34,178 bases of DNA, taken from positions 1 through 34,178 of the forward strand of contig JAGVLJ010000062.1 in NCBI GenBank assembly GCA_020049855.1, read 5' to 3'. Each line of letters starts with the position of its first letter. The stretch's first letter is position 1. Under the pieces are notes generated by a model. It saw only the letters and a program-made list of their open reading frames with translations. It was not told where the DNA came from and did no database searches. Of the stretch, positions 1-7,809 are shown in pieces. The DNA is from Bacteroidia bacterium (GTDB lineage: Bacteria > Bacteroidota > Bacteroidia > UKL13-3). The position numbers and the translations under genes are program-made.

Positions 1-95
1 CACCCGAGGTGTATGCCTACAGCATAGTGGTAACAGCCAAAAACAAACAGGGCCTCAGGCATCAGTTATCGGGTACGGTAACGTTGATGCGGTGA
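1..95 (+). CDS. C-terminal end of a gliding-motility-associated (CHU_C) domain protein, partial
   Basis: An open frame enters from the left edge; its first full codon is at base 3 and it stops with TGA at 93-95. The 30 visible residues end in SGTVTLMR, preceded by VYAYSIVVTAKNKQG. This is the last two beta strands of the CHU_C / type B T9SS sorting domain, whose usual ending is a Y-x-Y-x-V strand followed by GTVTLIR. The rest of the protein lies outside the window, so size and upstream domains are unknown. It converges with pyrH across a 61-base gap with no clear terminator. The domain family is inferred from a short segment, but the pattern closely resembles the ends of the two full-length CHU_C proteins at 23793-29708. 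Confidence 0.65.
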   Translation, partial: PEVYAYSIVVTAKNKQGLRHQLSGTVTLMR

Positions 96-156
96 GAAGT
101 ACAGGTTCTAAGAAGAGAGAGGATGTTCAGTATGGGATTCTTTACTCAAGATAGCA

Positions 157-864
157 TCAGCTCACCAGCGTACCTACCTTTTCTCCCTGCACCACTTTTA
201 AAAAATTATCGCGGTTGTTCATATCAAACACAATAATGGGCAGTTTATTTTCCTGGCAAAGGGTAAAGGCGGTCATGTCCATTACATTCAAACCTTTTTC
301 ATACACTTCGGTAAAGCTTATTTTTTCATAACGGGTGGCTTTCGGGTCTTTCTCGGGGTCGGCTGTGTAAATACCATCTACGCGGGTTCCTTTTAACACC
401 ACATTGGCTTCAATTTCTACCGCACGGAGGGAAGCTGCCGTATCGGTGGTGAAATAGGGGTTGCCTGTTCCGGCACCAAATATCACCACACGTCCTTTTT
501 CCAAATGCCGCATGGCCCGTCTGCGAATAAAAGGCTCACAAATCTGCTCCATTTTAATGGCAGAGAGTAAACGCGTTTTTACGGCCACACGCTCTAAAGC
601 ACCTTGCAGGGCCATGGCATTAATTACTGTGGCCAGCATGCCCATGTAATCGCCCTGTGCGCGGTCAACCAGTCCGCCCTGTACGCCCTGCACTCCGCGG
701 AAGATATTTCCCCCGCCAATTACAATGGCTACCTCGGCACCGGCATCTACCACCGTTTTAATATCTACCGCATATTGCTCCAGAATTTTTGGGTCAATGC
801 CATATTCTTTTTCGCCCATCAGGGCTTCTCCGCTTAACTTAAGCAATACGCGTTTATATTTCAT
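157..864 (-). CDS. pyrH: UMP kinase
   Basis: Uridylate kinase phosphorylates UMP to UDP in the cytoplasm, the step that leads on to CTP synthase (pyrG, also in this window). The 235-residue protein is of normal length and belongs to the amino acid kinase fold. Visible motifs are [12 protein letters not shown] at residues 4-15, the glycine-rich IGGGNIFRG near 49-57, [16 protein letters not shown] in the middle and the ADPEKDPKA segment in the C-terminal half. The ATG at 864 is the natural family start. It lies downstream of tsf on the same strand, but a strong hairpin terminator (903-930) separates them and I see no clear TAnnTTTG promoter in the 74-base gap. It may depend on read-through. The frr gene that often follows pyrH is absent; a convergent gene follows instead. 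Confidence 0.97.
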   Translation of the reverse strand: MKYKRVLLKLSGEALMGEKEYGIDPKILEQYAVDIKTVVDAGAEVAIVIGGGNIFRGVQGVQGGLVDRAQGDYMGMLATVINAMALQGALERVAVKTRLLSAIKMEQICEPFIRRRAMRHLEKGRVVIFGAGTGNPYFTTDTAASLRAVEIEANVVLKGTRVDGIYTADPEKDPKATRYEKISFTEVYEKGLNVMDMTAFTLCQENKLPIIVFDMNNRDNFLKVVQGEKVGTLVS

Positions 865-902
865 GTCGGGTAGTACTATATTATTTCAAAAAGCAAATGA
901 AC

Positions 903-930
903 AAAAAAAATCCCGACTCAATGGTCGGGA
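903..930 (-). terminator. Intrinsic terminator after tsf
   Basis: The perfect 7-bp arms TCCCGAC (911-917) and GTCGGGA (924-930) enclose a 6-base loop. On the minus strand the stem is followed by eight Ts (the A-run at 903-910). It begins 9 bases beyond the tsf stop codon and sits between tsf and pyrH, so it should end or attenuate the rplM-rpsI-rpsB-tsf transcript before pyrH. Confidence 0.85.
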
Positions 931-938
931 TTTAAAAA

Positions 939-1772
939 TTATCCTAAAGCGATACGTTTAAATGCCTTAACGGTGAGGCCTTTTTCTGCTGCTTCAAGCA
1001 TTTGAGCTACGGTTTTGGAACCGTCTTTCACAAACTCCTGATTAAGCAGGGTGGACTCTTTGTAGAATTTACCCAATTTGCCCTGAGCAATTTTCTCCAG
1101 CATGGCTTCAGGTTTTCCTTCGGCACGTGCCTGTTCTTTACCAATTTCAATTTCGCGTGAAATGGTTGACGGGTCTACATCATCTTTATCCAATGCCAAT
1201 GGGTTCATGGCAGCAATTTGCATGGCTGTGTCTTTTCCTGCGGCTAAGTTGGCATCGCTGCGGCTATTGTTTAATACCACCAATACACCTAAACGGTTTC
1301 CGGCATGAATATAAGGAACAATGTTTTCACCTTCCAAAAAAGCATAATTGGCTACGTCTATTTTCTCACCTATTTTACCTATTTGCTCAGTAAGTTTATC
1401 AGCAACGGTGAGTCCGTCCATGCTCAATGCTTTTAATGCATCTACATTGGCCGCTTTATTAGCCAAAGCCAGATCGGCCAGTTTATGTGCAAAAGAAACG
1501 AAATCTTCATTTTTAGCCACAAAGTCGGTTTCGCAGCTTAACTGTACAATAACACCTGTTTTGTTATCACTACTGGTTTTAGCTATGACAGCACCTTCTT
1601 TTGTCTCACGGTCGGAGCGGCTGGCTGATACTTTTTGTCCTTTTTTACGCAGGTAGTCAACGGCAGCGTCAAAGTCGCCATTGCTTTCTGTCAGAGCCTT
1701 TTTGCAGTCCATCATGCCTGCTCCGGTCATCTGTCTTAATTTGTTTACGTCTGATGCAGTTATTGTACTCAT
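939..1772 (-). CDS. tsf: Translation elongation factor Ts
   Basis: EF-Ts is the guanine nucleotide exchange factor that recycles EF-Tu. The N-terminal UBA-like domain reads VNKLRQMTGAGMMDCKKAL (residues 9-27), followed by the family signature ETDFVAKNEDFV near residue 81, which contacts EF-Tu. The length of 277 residues is normal for Bacteroidota. It lies 82 bases downstream of rpsB, the conserved bacterial order, but a hairpin terminator (1794-1826) lies in that gap, and a second one follows the gene. Output relative to ribosomal proteins is therefore probably set by partial termination. Confidence 0.97.
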   Translation of the reverse strand: MSTITASDVNKLRQMTGAGMMDCKKALTESNGDFDAAVDYLRKKGQKVSASRSDRETKEGAVIAKTSSDNKTGVIVQLSCETDFVAKNEDFVSFAHKLADLALANKAANVDALKALSMDGLTVADKLTEQIGKIGEKIDVANYAFLEGENIVPYIHAGNRLGVLVVLNNSRSDANLAAGKDTAMQIAAMNPLALDKDDVDPSTISREIEIGKEQARAEGKPEAMLEKIAQGKLGKFYKESTLLNQEFVKDGSKTVAQMLEAAEKGLTVKAFKRIALG

Positions 1773-1793
1773 GTTATTCTTGATTTATTACCT

Positions 1794-1826
1794 AAAAAAA
1801 AGGTTTAACTTTTTGAGTTAAACCTT
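1794..1826 (-). terminator. Hairpin terminator/attenuator between rpsB and tsf
   Basis: The perfect 10-bp arms AAGGTTTAAC (1800-1809) and GTTAAACCTT (1817-1826) enclose a 7-base loop. On the minus strand they are followed by a T-tract (A-run at 1794-1799). The stem is only moderately GC-rich, so partial termination is more likely than complete. It lies inside a conserved co-transcribed pair, which suggests an attenuator rather than an operon end. Confidence 0.75.
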
Positions 1827-1854
1827 ATATGAAAAATGATTTTGTGTTTAACCC

Positions 1855-2610
1855 TTAAGCTTCTTCTTTCTCAACTTTAGCTTTGCTTTCAGCTTCTTTT
1901 TCGCCCTCCGCATCTTTCTCACGCTTGCGCTCGCTCAATCCCTCTACAATGGCATCGGTAATGTACTTGGCAATTAACTGGATTGATTTAGCTGCGTCAT
2001 CGTTGGCAGGAATAGCATAATCAACTAAAGTAGGGTCAGAATTGGTATCAACGATGGCAAACGTAGGAATATTCAAACGTTGTGCTTCTGCTACAGCAAT
2101 GTGCTCGCGTTTAATGTCAACGATGAAAAGAGCAGCTGGCAAACGGTTCAGGTCGGCAATACCGCCAAACAGTTTTTGCAGCTTCAATTTCTCGCGGTCA
2201 AACATCAACCGTTCTTTCTTAGAGATATTGGAATAAGTTCCATCAGACGAAAGCTTATCAATGTTCTGCATTTTTTTGATACTTTTTCGGACAGTAGCAA
2301 AATTAGTGAGCATTCCGCCCAGCCAGCGTTCTGTAACAAACGGCATATTTACGCGTTGCGCCTCTGCAGCAACCATTTCTTTGGCTTGTTTTTTAGTGGC
2401 AACGTAAAGAATTTTACGTCCTGATTTTACAATATTTTTAATGGCACTTGCGGCCTCATCCAGTTTTACTACGGTTTTATTCAGGTCAATAATATGAATC
2501 CCGTTTTTCTCCATAAAAATATAAGGAGCCATTTTTGGATTCCATTTGCGGGTAAGGTGACCGAAATGAACGCCTGCGTCCAGTAACTCTTCTGTTGTGA
2601 TCTTTGACAT
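1855..2610 (-). CDS. rpsB: 30S ribosomal protein S2
   Basis: This is ribosomal protein S2 of the small subunit. The N-terminus [19 protein letters not shown] (residues 9-27) and the central [19 protein letters not shown] segment are hallmark S2 sequences, and the [20 protein letters not shown] stretch in the C-terminal half is also conserved. The protein has 251 residues and ends in a charged Glu/Lys-rich tail ([19 protein letters not shown]), a common extension in this phylum. It begins 12 bases after the rpsI stop codon and is followed by an attenuator-like hairpin before tsf. Confidence 0.97.
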   Translation of the reverse strand: MSKITTEELLDAGVHFGHLTRKWNPKMAPYIFMEKNGIHIIDLNKTVVKLDEAASAIKNIVKSGRKILYVATKKQAKEMVAAEAQRVNMPFVTERWLGGMLTNFATVRKSIKKMQNIDKLSSDGTYSNISKKERLMFDREKLKLQKLFGGIADLNRLPAALFIVDIKREHIAVAEAQRLNIPTFAIVDTNSDPTLVDYAIPANDDAAKSIQLIAKYITDAIVEGLSERKREKDAEGEKEAESKAKVEKEEA

Positions 2611-2622
2611 TCGGGAGGAATA

Positions 2623-3009
2623 TTAACGTTTAACGAATTGGAATCTTTTACGTGCTTTTTTCTGACCGGGTTTTTTACGTTCAACCATGCGTGGGTCACG
2701 GGTAAGCATATTGTCAACCTTAAGCAAAGGTTTGCATTCGGCATTGTTTTCAACCAAAGCACGGGCAATAGCCAGCCTTACGGCCTCGGCCTGCCCTGTA
2801 ATACCTCCACCATCTACATTCACTTTTAAATCAAATTGTCCGGTAGTATTGGTTACGGCAAATGGTTTTTCTAATGCAGCTTGCAGTGTAATAGCAGGAA
2901 AATATGTTTTATAATCCTTTCCGTTTACTTCCATTTTGCCAGTTCCTGCACTCATGTACACTCGGGCTACGGCTGTTTTACGTCTGCCTATTTTATTTAT
3001 CACTTCCAT
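2623..3009 (-). CDS. rpsI: 30S ribosomal protein S9
   Basis: This is ribosomal protein S9 of the small subunit, whose C-terminal tail reaches towards the P-site tRNA. The 128-residue protein starts INKIGRRKTAVARVYMS, carries the glycine-rich VDGGGITGQAEAVRLAIAR segment and ends in the basic tail RKKPGQKKARKRFQFVKR, finishing with the conserved KR. It starts 3 bases after the rplM stop codon, the usual L13-S9 pairing. An overlapping minus-strand open frame at 2481-2768 is only a shadow of rpsI and rpsB. Confidence 0.97.
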   Translation of the reverse strand: MEVINKIGRRKTAVARVYMSAGTGKMEVNGKDYKTYFPAITLQAALEKPFAVTNTTGQFDLKVNVDGGGITGQAEAVRLAIARALVENNAECKPLLKVDNMLTRDPRMVERKKPGQKKARKRFQFVKR

Positions 3010-3012
3010 CGC

Positions 3013-3456
3013 TTAGAATTTTAAAGTTTTTGGTTGTTGTCCTTCGTGTGGATGAGCCGGCCCGGCATACACATGCAAATTACCCAGAATAGTATCACCC
3101 AGTTTGGTTCGGGGAAGCATTCCTTTAATTGCTTTTTCTACAATATAGGTTGGTCTGCGCACCAATAGCGATTTTGCACTCTCAAAGCGTTGTCCGCCAG
3201 GGAAACCGGAGTAAAAAACATACTCTTTAGTTTCCATTTTTTTACCGGTGAAACGAATTTTCTCGGCATTGATAATAATTACATTATCACCGCAATCGGC
3301 ATGAGGAGTATAGCTTGGTTTATGTTTACCACGCAGTATAATAGCCACGCGGCTCGCAAAACGACCTAAAGTTTGACCCTCTGCATCAATCACAAACCAT
3401 TGCTTCTCAATGGTAGCCTTGTTGGCGTGTTTTGTTTTGTAGCTTAACGTATCCAC
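3013..3456 (-). CDS. rplM: 50S ribosomal protein L13 (GTG start)
   Basis: This is ribosomal protein L13 of the large subunit, here 147 residues from the chosen GTG. Family motifs are WFVIDAEGQTLGRFASRVA near the N-terminus, LRGKHKPSYTPHADCGDNVI after it, FYSGFPGGQR in the middle and a C-terminal LHVYAGPAHPHEGQQP. The open frame extends upstream to an ATG at 3513, but that start is rejected. The protein family starts at (V/M)DTLSYKT, and the promoter elements at 3483-3490 and 3511-3514 lie inside the extension, so the upstream ATG would be at or before the transcription start. It is the first gene of the rplM-rpsI-rpsB-tsf unit. Confidence 0.95.
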   Translation of the reverse strand: MDTLSYKTKHANKATIEKQWFVIDAEGQTLGRFASRVAIILRGKHKPSYTPHADCGDNVIIINAEKIRFTGKKMETKEYVFYSGFPGGQRFESAKSLLVRRPTYIVEKAIKGMLPRTKLGDTILGNLHVYAGPAHPHEGQQPKTLKF

Positions 3457-3482
3457 TGTAAATGTCTTAAATTTTGGGAGGG

Positions 3483-3514
3483 CAAAGCTATGGCGATTGT
3501 TTGGAATAAACAAG
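3483..3514 (-). promoter_or_regulatory. Bacteroidetes-type promoter of the rplM-rpsI-rpsB-tsf operon
   Basis: On the minus strand, TAGCTTTG (3483-3490) is an exact match to the Bacteroidetes -7 element TAnnTTTG. CTTG (3511-3514) stands 20 bases upstream, where the -33 element (TTG/TTTG) is expected. The predicted transcript starts around 3476-3479, about 20 bases before the rplM GTG. This placement also decides the start codon of rplM. Confidence 0.7.
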
Positions 3515-3747
3515 CCTACCGAAACAATTAACCTTCAAAAATTTGCCAAAGCAAAAAAATGGGGTTTAATAATTTGATTAACAAGTGGAAAAACCCAAAA
3601 GGGAAAATGCTTTTTTGGAGAAAAATTTAGCCCTTTTTGCGAGTTTCAGGTTGTTTGCCTCCCGTAAATCGCACCCTTTAAACGGGGTAAATATAGCTAT
3701 AGTTAGGGTTTCTAAAATCAGGAAAGCTATGTTATTTCAGTGCGGGT

Positions 3748-4071
3748 CTAATATTTGCACACCCTTGCCTCGGTAGAGCAGGCCACCATAATTATCGAAG
3801 CCTGCCCGCATCCGCCACCCCCCGAAATGCCCACCGATGCAAAATCATGCTGGCCGGCAGGGAGTAAGTACGAGCCTGTTTCTCCCGGATCAAGGGTTCC
3901 GTAATTAGTTCCGTCAATTAAAATTTTGTGTATGGTGGTGTTTGAACCATTGGTAAGTTTAAGCAACCCGTAACCTGGTTTAATACAGTTGTCTTTTTTT
4001 TCTTCGGTACACGAAGTAATAAGACCTGTGCATAACAGGCTTATTAAGAATCCATGTTTAATTGCTTTCAT
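3748..4071 (-). CDS. Small predicted lipoprotein of unknown function
   Basis: Not recognised as a named family. The 107-residue protein starts MKAIKHGFLISLLCTGLITSC: a short basic N-terminus, a hydrophobic core and a lipobox-like LITS-C, so a lipid-anchored envelope protein is expected. The mature part is small and beta-rich in appearance (GLLKLTNGSNTTIHKILIDG, then TLDPGETGSYLLPAGQHDF), contains the run GISGGGGCGQ and ends with two further cysteines, perhaps forming disulfides. An in-frame ATG four codons upstream (4083) is also possible; I prefer 4071 because it gives a compact signal peptide. It has its own -7-like element at 4106-4113 and is divergent from cysC, so it is probably not part of either neighbouring operon. 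Confidence 0.7.
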   Translation of the reverse strand: MKAIKHGFLISLLCTGLITSCTEEKKDNCIKPGYGLLKLTNGSNTTIHKILIDGTNYGTLDPGETGSYLLPAGQHDFASVGISGGGGCGQASIIMVACSTEARVCKY

Positions 4072-4105
4072 GACACTATCCATTTATAATGTTATAATTC
4101 ATGAA

Positions 4106-4113
4106 CAAAGTTA
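4106..4113 (-). promoter_or_regulatory. -7 promoter element upstream of the lipoprotein gene
   Basis: TAACTTTG on the minus strand matches TAnnTTTG exactly and lies 22 bases upstream of the ATG at 4083 and 34 bases upstream of the one at 4071. I find no convincing TTG at the -33 distance, so this is a half-match. Confidence 0.45.
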
Positions 4114-4269
4114 GTCTTGTAACAGCCTTTCTTCATTGATATTCATCATGGTTACCGATGATATGAATCATTTGGTTAAGGGTTAAAACTCCTGTATTGG
4201 GTTTGTGAAATGGCAGGTTGAATTGACCAAAAGACCGATGCCTACTAAGGCCATTTGCTAACAAGTGCT

Positions 4270-4277
4270 TACATTTG
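4270..4277 (+). promoter_or_regulatory. -7 promoter element immediately before cysC
   Basis: TACATTTG matches TAnnTTTG exactly. Its end is only 7 bases before the ATG at 4285, so a transcript from it would be leaderless or nearly so. No TTG lies 17-23 bases upstream. If real, it drives the whole sulfation/export gene run that follows. Confidence 0.45.
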
Positions 4278-4284
4278 CATGATC

Positions 4285-4878
4285 ATGCTGACCAACCTTT
4301 ACCACCATAGACCGGCTGTAACGAAAAGCCAACGCGAACAACTGAATGGGCATAAAAGTTTGTGCTTGTGGTTTACGGGATTAAGCGGGTCGGGGAAATC
4401 AAGCATTGCCAATAAGGTGATAGAACGGCTGCATGAACAAAGCATTCATACGTATTTATTAGATGGCGATAATACCCGAATGGGGCTAAGCAAGGGTTTA
4501 GGTTTTTCAGAACCTGAACGCAAAGAAAACATCAGGCGGGTGGGCGAAGTATGTAACCTAATGAACGAAGCCGGTCTGGTGGTGCTTGCGGCCTTTATTT
4601 CCCCATTTAAAGATGACCGCAATATGGTTCGGCAGCTTTTGCCTAAGGATACCTTTGTGGAAATATATGTGCAATGCCCCCTGCAACAATGCGAACAACG
4701 CGACCCAAAGGGGTTGTATAAAAAAGCCAGAGCAGGAGAAATAAGTAATTTTACAGGGATTGATTCCCCCTATGAGCAACCCGAATCTCCTGAGCTTATT
4801 GTTTACAGCGGGATGAATGATATTGAAACCTGTGCAAGGCAGGTGCTTACTTATGTTGAACCAAGATTGAAACTGTAG
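4285..4878 (+). CDS. cysC: Adenylylsulfate (APS) kinase
   Basis: APS kinase phosphorylates APS with ATP to give PAPS, the sulfate donor for sulfotransferases. The P-loop GLSGSGKSS lies at residues 32-40, followed by [19 protein letters not shown] and the conserved [11 protein letters not shown] segment; the C-terminal [16 protein letters not shown] is also typical. It is a stand-alone enzyme of 197 residues, not fused to CysN. The frame stays open to 4255, but the putative -7 element lies between, and the family N-terminus fits [13 protein letters not shown], so I start at 4285; ATG 4279 is also possible. cysD follows 3 bases after the stop. The nearby sulfotransferases suggest that its product feeds sulfation rather than reduction. 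Confidence 0.95.
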   Translation: MLTNLYHHRPAVTKSQREQLNGHKSLCLWFTGLSGSGKSSIANKVIERLHEQSIHTYLLDGDNTRMGLSKGLGFSEPERKENIRRVGEVCNLMNEAGLVVLAAFISPFKDDRNMVRQLLPKDTFVEIYVQCPLQQCEQRDPKGLYKKARAGEISNFTGIDSPYEQPESPELIVYSGMNDIETCARQVLTYVEPRLKL

Positions 4879-4881
4879 CCT

Positions 4882-5784
4882 ATGGGATACCATATCAATT
4901 ACCTGAAAGAACTGGAGTATGAATCAATTTATATTTTGCGCGAAGTAGCGGCACAATTTCAACACCCGGCATTGCTTTTTTCGGGGGGCAAAGATTCCAT
5001 TATCACCTCGTGGCTGGCAAAAAAAGCGTTTGCTCCGGCACGCATTCCTTTTCCATTGGTGCATATTGATACCGGACATAATTTTCGGGAAACGCTTGAT
5101 TTTAGAGATGAATGGGTGAAAATGCTGGGTGCAAAATTGGTAATAGGATCGGTTCAGCAAAGTATTGATGAAGGCAAAGTAACCGAAGAAAAAGGATACA
5201 ATGCCAGCCGAAATGTGTTGCAAACAGTAACCCTGCTTGATACATTGGAGCAACATAAATTTGATGCCGCCATTGGGGGTGGAAGAAGGGACGAAGAAAA
5301 AGCGCGGGCTAAAGAACGCATTTTTTCACACCGCGATGAATTTGGGCAATGGGATCCTAAAAATCAACGTCCCGAATTATGGAATATTTATAACGGACGT
5401 AAACATTACGGGGAGCATTTTCGTGTTTTTCCTATAAGCAACTGGACCGAAATGGACGTGTGGAATTACATACGCATGGAAAACATCCCGTTGCCGTCAA
5501 TTTATTTTGCTCATAAACGCTTGTGCCTGCAACGTGACGGAGTTATTCTTGCCCATGCCGATTTTATGCGATTAAAACCGGATGAAAATCCGGTAGAATT
5601 ACAGGTAAGGTTTCGTACCATTGGCGATATTTCCTGTACAGGTGCGGTTCTTTCTGATGCATCAAATCTGGATGAAGTAATTCGGGAAATTACCTTATCA
5701 AAATATACCGAACGCGGAACCCGCTTTGATGATAAACGGAGCGATACGGCTATGGAAGACCGGAAGAAGGCCGGATATTTTTAA
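4882..5784 (+). CDS. cysD: Sulfate adenylyltransferase subunit 2
   Basis: This is the catalytic subunit of ATP sulfurylase, which makes APS from ATP and sulfate with GTP hydrolysis by CysN. The PP-loop SGGKDS is at residues 34-39, followed by HIDTGHNFRETLDFRD, GGGRRDEEKARAKER and RVFPISNWTEMDVWNYI, all diagnostic of CysD/NodP. The C-terminus RSDTAMEDRKKAGYF is the family ending. The length of 300 residues is normal. It sits between cysC (3-base gap) and cysN (9-base gap), so the three are almost certainly co-translated from one mRNA. Confidence 0.97.
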   Translation: MGYHINYLKELEYESIYILREVAAQFQHPALLFSGGKDSIITSWLAKKAFAPARIPFPLVHIDTGHNFRETLDFRDEWVKMLGAKLVIGSVQQSIDEGKVTEEKGYNASRNVLQTVTLLDTLEQHKFDAAIGGGRRDEEKARAKERIFSHRDEFGQWDPKNQRPELWNIYNGRKHYGEHFRVFPISNWTEMDVWNYIRMENIPLPSIYFAHKRLCLQRDGVILAHADFMRLKPDENPVELQVRFRTIGDISCTGAVLSDASNLDEVIREITLSKYTERGTRFDDKRSDTAMEDRKKAGYF

Positions 5785-5793
5785 CTAAACAAT

Positions 5794-7035
5794 ATGGAGC
5801 TACTTAGATTTATGACTTGCGGAAATGTGGATGATGGGAAAAGCACCCTTATTGGACGGTTATTGTATGATAGCAAAGCCATTTTCGAAGATCAGCTGGA
5901 GGCGGTAAAACGCAGCAGCGAATTAAAGGGGAAAGAGTATGTTGATTTGTCGTTGCTAACGGATGGATTAAAAGCCGAACGTGAACAGGGGATTACAATA
6001 GATGTAGCCTATCGTTACTTTAGTACACCTAAACGTAAATTTATTATAGCCGATACACCAGGGCATGTACAGTACACACGCAATATGGTTACCGGAGCTT
6101 CTACTGCCAACCTCGCATTGGTACTTATTGATGCCCGAAACGGAATTACCGAGCAAACCCGCAGGCACTCATTCATTGCTTCGCTGGTGGGCATTCCCCA
6201 CTTGGTGATTTGTGTAAATAAGATGGATTTGGTATCGTATAGTGAAGAGGTTTTTAATCGGATTACCGAAGATTTTAAAGAGTTCTCAGCCCGGCTTGAC
6301 ATTCACGATATTCATTTTATTCCAACAAGTGCCTTAAACGGGGATAATATTGTTGACCGTTCAGAGAATATGAAATGGTATTCGGGCAGCACACTGATGT
6401 ATTTACTCGAAACCCTCCATATTACCAGCGACCAGAATCTGATAGATATGCGTTTCCCGGTTCAGTATGTGATTCGGCCTCATAGCAAAAACTACCACGA
6501 TTATAGGGCTTATGCAGGGCAAATGGCCAGCGGAATTTTACGAGAAGGGGACGAGGTGGTGGTATTACCTTCCGGACTTACCTCAAAGGTGCGGGCCATT
6601 CGGGAGGATAACTTAAATATTAGAGAGGCGTTTCCTCCCATGTCGGTAAGCGTGCAACTTGACGATGATGTAGATGTGAGCCGAGGAGATATGTTGGTGC
6701 GTGTTCATAATCAACCTACGGTTAGTCAGGATGTAAATGCGCTATTATGCTGGATGGGTAATAAACCATTACAACAAGGGGGCAAGTTTTTTATACGACA
6801 GGGAACCCGCGAAGTGCGCGGCATTATAAAAGATATAATTTACAAGATTGATATAAATACGCTTCATCGGAACGAGCAGGATAAACAGGTAACCATGAAC
6901 GACATTGTTAGAGTGCGATTACACACAGCACAACCACTTATTTTTGATGAATACAGGAAAAATCGCAAAACAGGAAGTTTGATATTAATTGATGAAACCA
7001 GCAATGAAACCATTGCTGCGGGAATGATAAACTAA
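5794..7035 (+). CDS. cysN: Sulfate adenylyltransferase subunit 1 (GTPase)
   Basis: This is the regulatory GTPase of ATP sulfurylase, related to EF-Tu/EF-1alpha. G1 is GNVDDGKST at residues 10-18, followed by GITIDVAYRYF (switch I), DTPGH (G3) and NKMD (G4); EF-Tu-like beta-barrel domains 2 and 3 follow to residue 413. There is no APS kinase domain at the C-terminus, in contrast to the CysNC/NodQ fusions, consistent with the separate cysC upstream. A methyltransferase gene starts 17 bases downstream on the same strand. Confidence 0.97.
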   Translation: MELLRFMTCGNVDDGKSTLIGRLLYDSKAIFEDQLEAVKRSSELKGKEYVDLSLLTDGLKAEREQGITIDVAYRYFSTPKRKFIIADTPGHVQYTRNMVTGASTANLALVLIDARNGITEQTRRHSFIASLVGIPHLVICVNKMDLVSYSEEVFNRITEDFKEFSARLDIHDIHFIPTSALNGDNIVDRSENMKWYSGSTLMYLLETLHITSDQNLIDMRFPVQYVIRPHSKNYHDYRAYAGQMASGILREGDEVVVLPSGLTSKVRAIREDNLNIREAFPPMSVSVQLDDDVDVSRGDMLVRVHNQPTVSQDVNALLCWMGNKPLQQGGKFFIRQGTREVRGIIKDIIYKIDINTLHRNEQDKQVTMNDIVRVRLHTAQPLIFDEYRKNRKTGSLILIDETSNETIAAGMIN

Positions 7036-7052
7036 GAGGAAAAATTAGCATT

Positions 7053-7808
7053 ATGAATATTGACGAGTTAAAACGCAACTGGCATGTACTTGGTAAAAAA
7101 GACCCGATGTGGGCCATTATTACCCGATCGGATAAGAAGGGAAACAAATGGGAGCCCGAAGATTTTTTCAAAACAGGGGAAAATAAAATTGCACAATTGT
7201 TTGAATTTCTGAACGACAATGGAATCTCTGTTACTGCCGATTCGGCAATGGATTTTGGTTGTGGCATAGGGCGACTTACTCAGGCATTAGCTTCCAGATT
7301 TAACTACGTTGCCGGGGTTGATATTGCGGAGTCCATGATTAAATTAGCCAATGAGTATAATAAGCACGGAGATAAATGCCGCTACTTCCTAAATACCAAA
7401 GATGACCTGAGTTTGTTTCATGACAAATCATTTGATTTCATTTATACAATTATTGTGTTGCAGCATATGCGACCTGCGTATGCCAAATCCTATATTAAAG
7501 AATTTGTACGGTTGCTCAAGCCAAATGGAGTATGTACTTTTCAGGTACCAAGCCGTTTTGTCGGGGTAACTGCAACTCCTGCCCGCCCCACGTTTGCCCG
7601 CAGACGATATAATGATTTGTTGCGACTTGCTATGAATAATTTTAAGTGGCTTTTCAAAAACCGGGCGTATATGGAAATGTATGGAATTGAAAAGGAAGAA
7701 ATGATAGCTTATATAACAGGCTTGGGTGTAAAAATTGCCAATGTGAGCCTTGATAAAAGTCCGGGCCCGCAATGGGAAAGTTATCAATACACCATAATTA
7801 AAAGTTGA
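7053..7808 (+). CDS. Class I SAM-dependent methyltransferase
   Basis: The 251-residue protein has a Rossmann-type methyltransferase core. Motif I is AMDFGCGIGRLTQALA (residues 65-80), the acidic end of strand 2 is VAGVDIAESMI with D90, and the post-motif segment FDFIYTIIVLQHMRP (127-141) resembles the methyltransf_11/25 families. The C-terminal part holds a basic stretch and no recognisable extra domain. It starts 17 bases after cysN and its stop is 1 base from the exporter permease start. The position directly before a Wzm/Wzt exporter suggests O-methylation of a sugar, possibly a chain-terminating cap as in WbdD systems, but the substrate cannot be read from the sequence and there is no kinase domain. 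Confidence 0.85.
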   Translation: MNIDELKRNWHVLGKKDPMWAIITRSDKKGNKWEPEDFFKTGENKIAQLFEFLNDNGISVTADSAMDFGCGIGRLTQALASRFNYVAGVDIAESMIKLANEYNKHGDKCRYFLNTKDDLSLFHDKSFDFIYTIIVLQHMRPAYAKSYIKEFVRLLKPNGVCTFQVPSRFVGVTATPARPTFARRRYNDLLRLAMNNFKWLFKNRAYMEMYGIEKEEMIAYITGLGVKIANVSLDKSPGPQWESYQYTIIKS

Positions 7809-7809
7809 G

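Noticed and set aside
2481-2768. 95-codon minus-strand open frame across the rpsI/rpsB junction
   Set aside because: It overlaps two certain ribosomal protein genes out of frame and shows no family features.
3597-3637. Inverted repeat aaaaggg/ccctttt downstream of the lipoprotein gene
   Set aside because: The arms are 7 bp with a 27-base loop, and the surrounding sequence is A/T-rich; too weak to call a terminator.
3766-3786. tRNA-like fragment (cctcggtagagcaggcc)
   Set aside because: It resembles a D-arm for a few bases, but no acceptor stem, anticodon loop or T-arm follows, and it lies inside the lipoprotein reading frame.
5794-7035. CysN as a CysNC (NodQ-type) fusion
   Set aside because: The protein ends at 413 residues after the EF-Tu-like domains; the APS kinase is a separate gene upstream.
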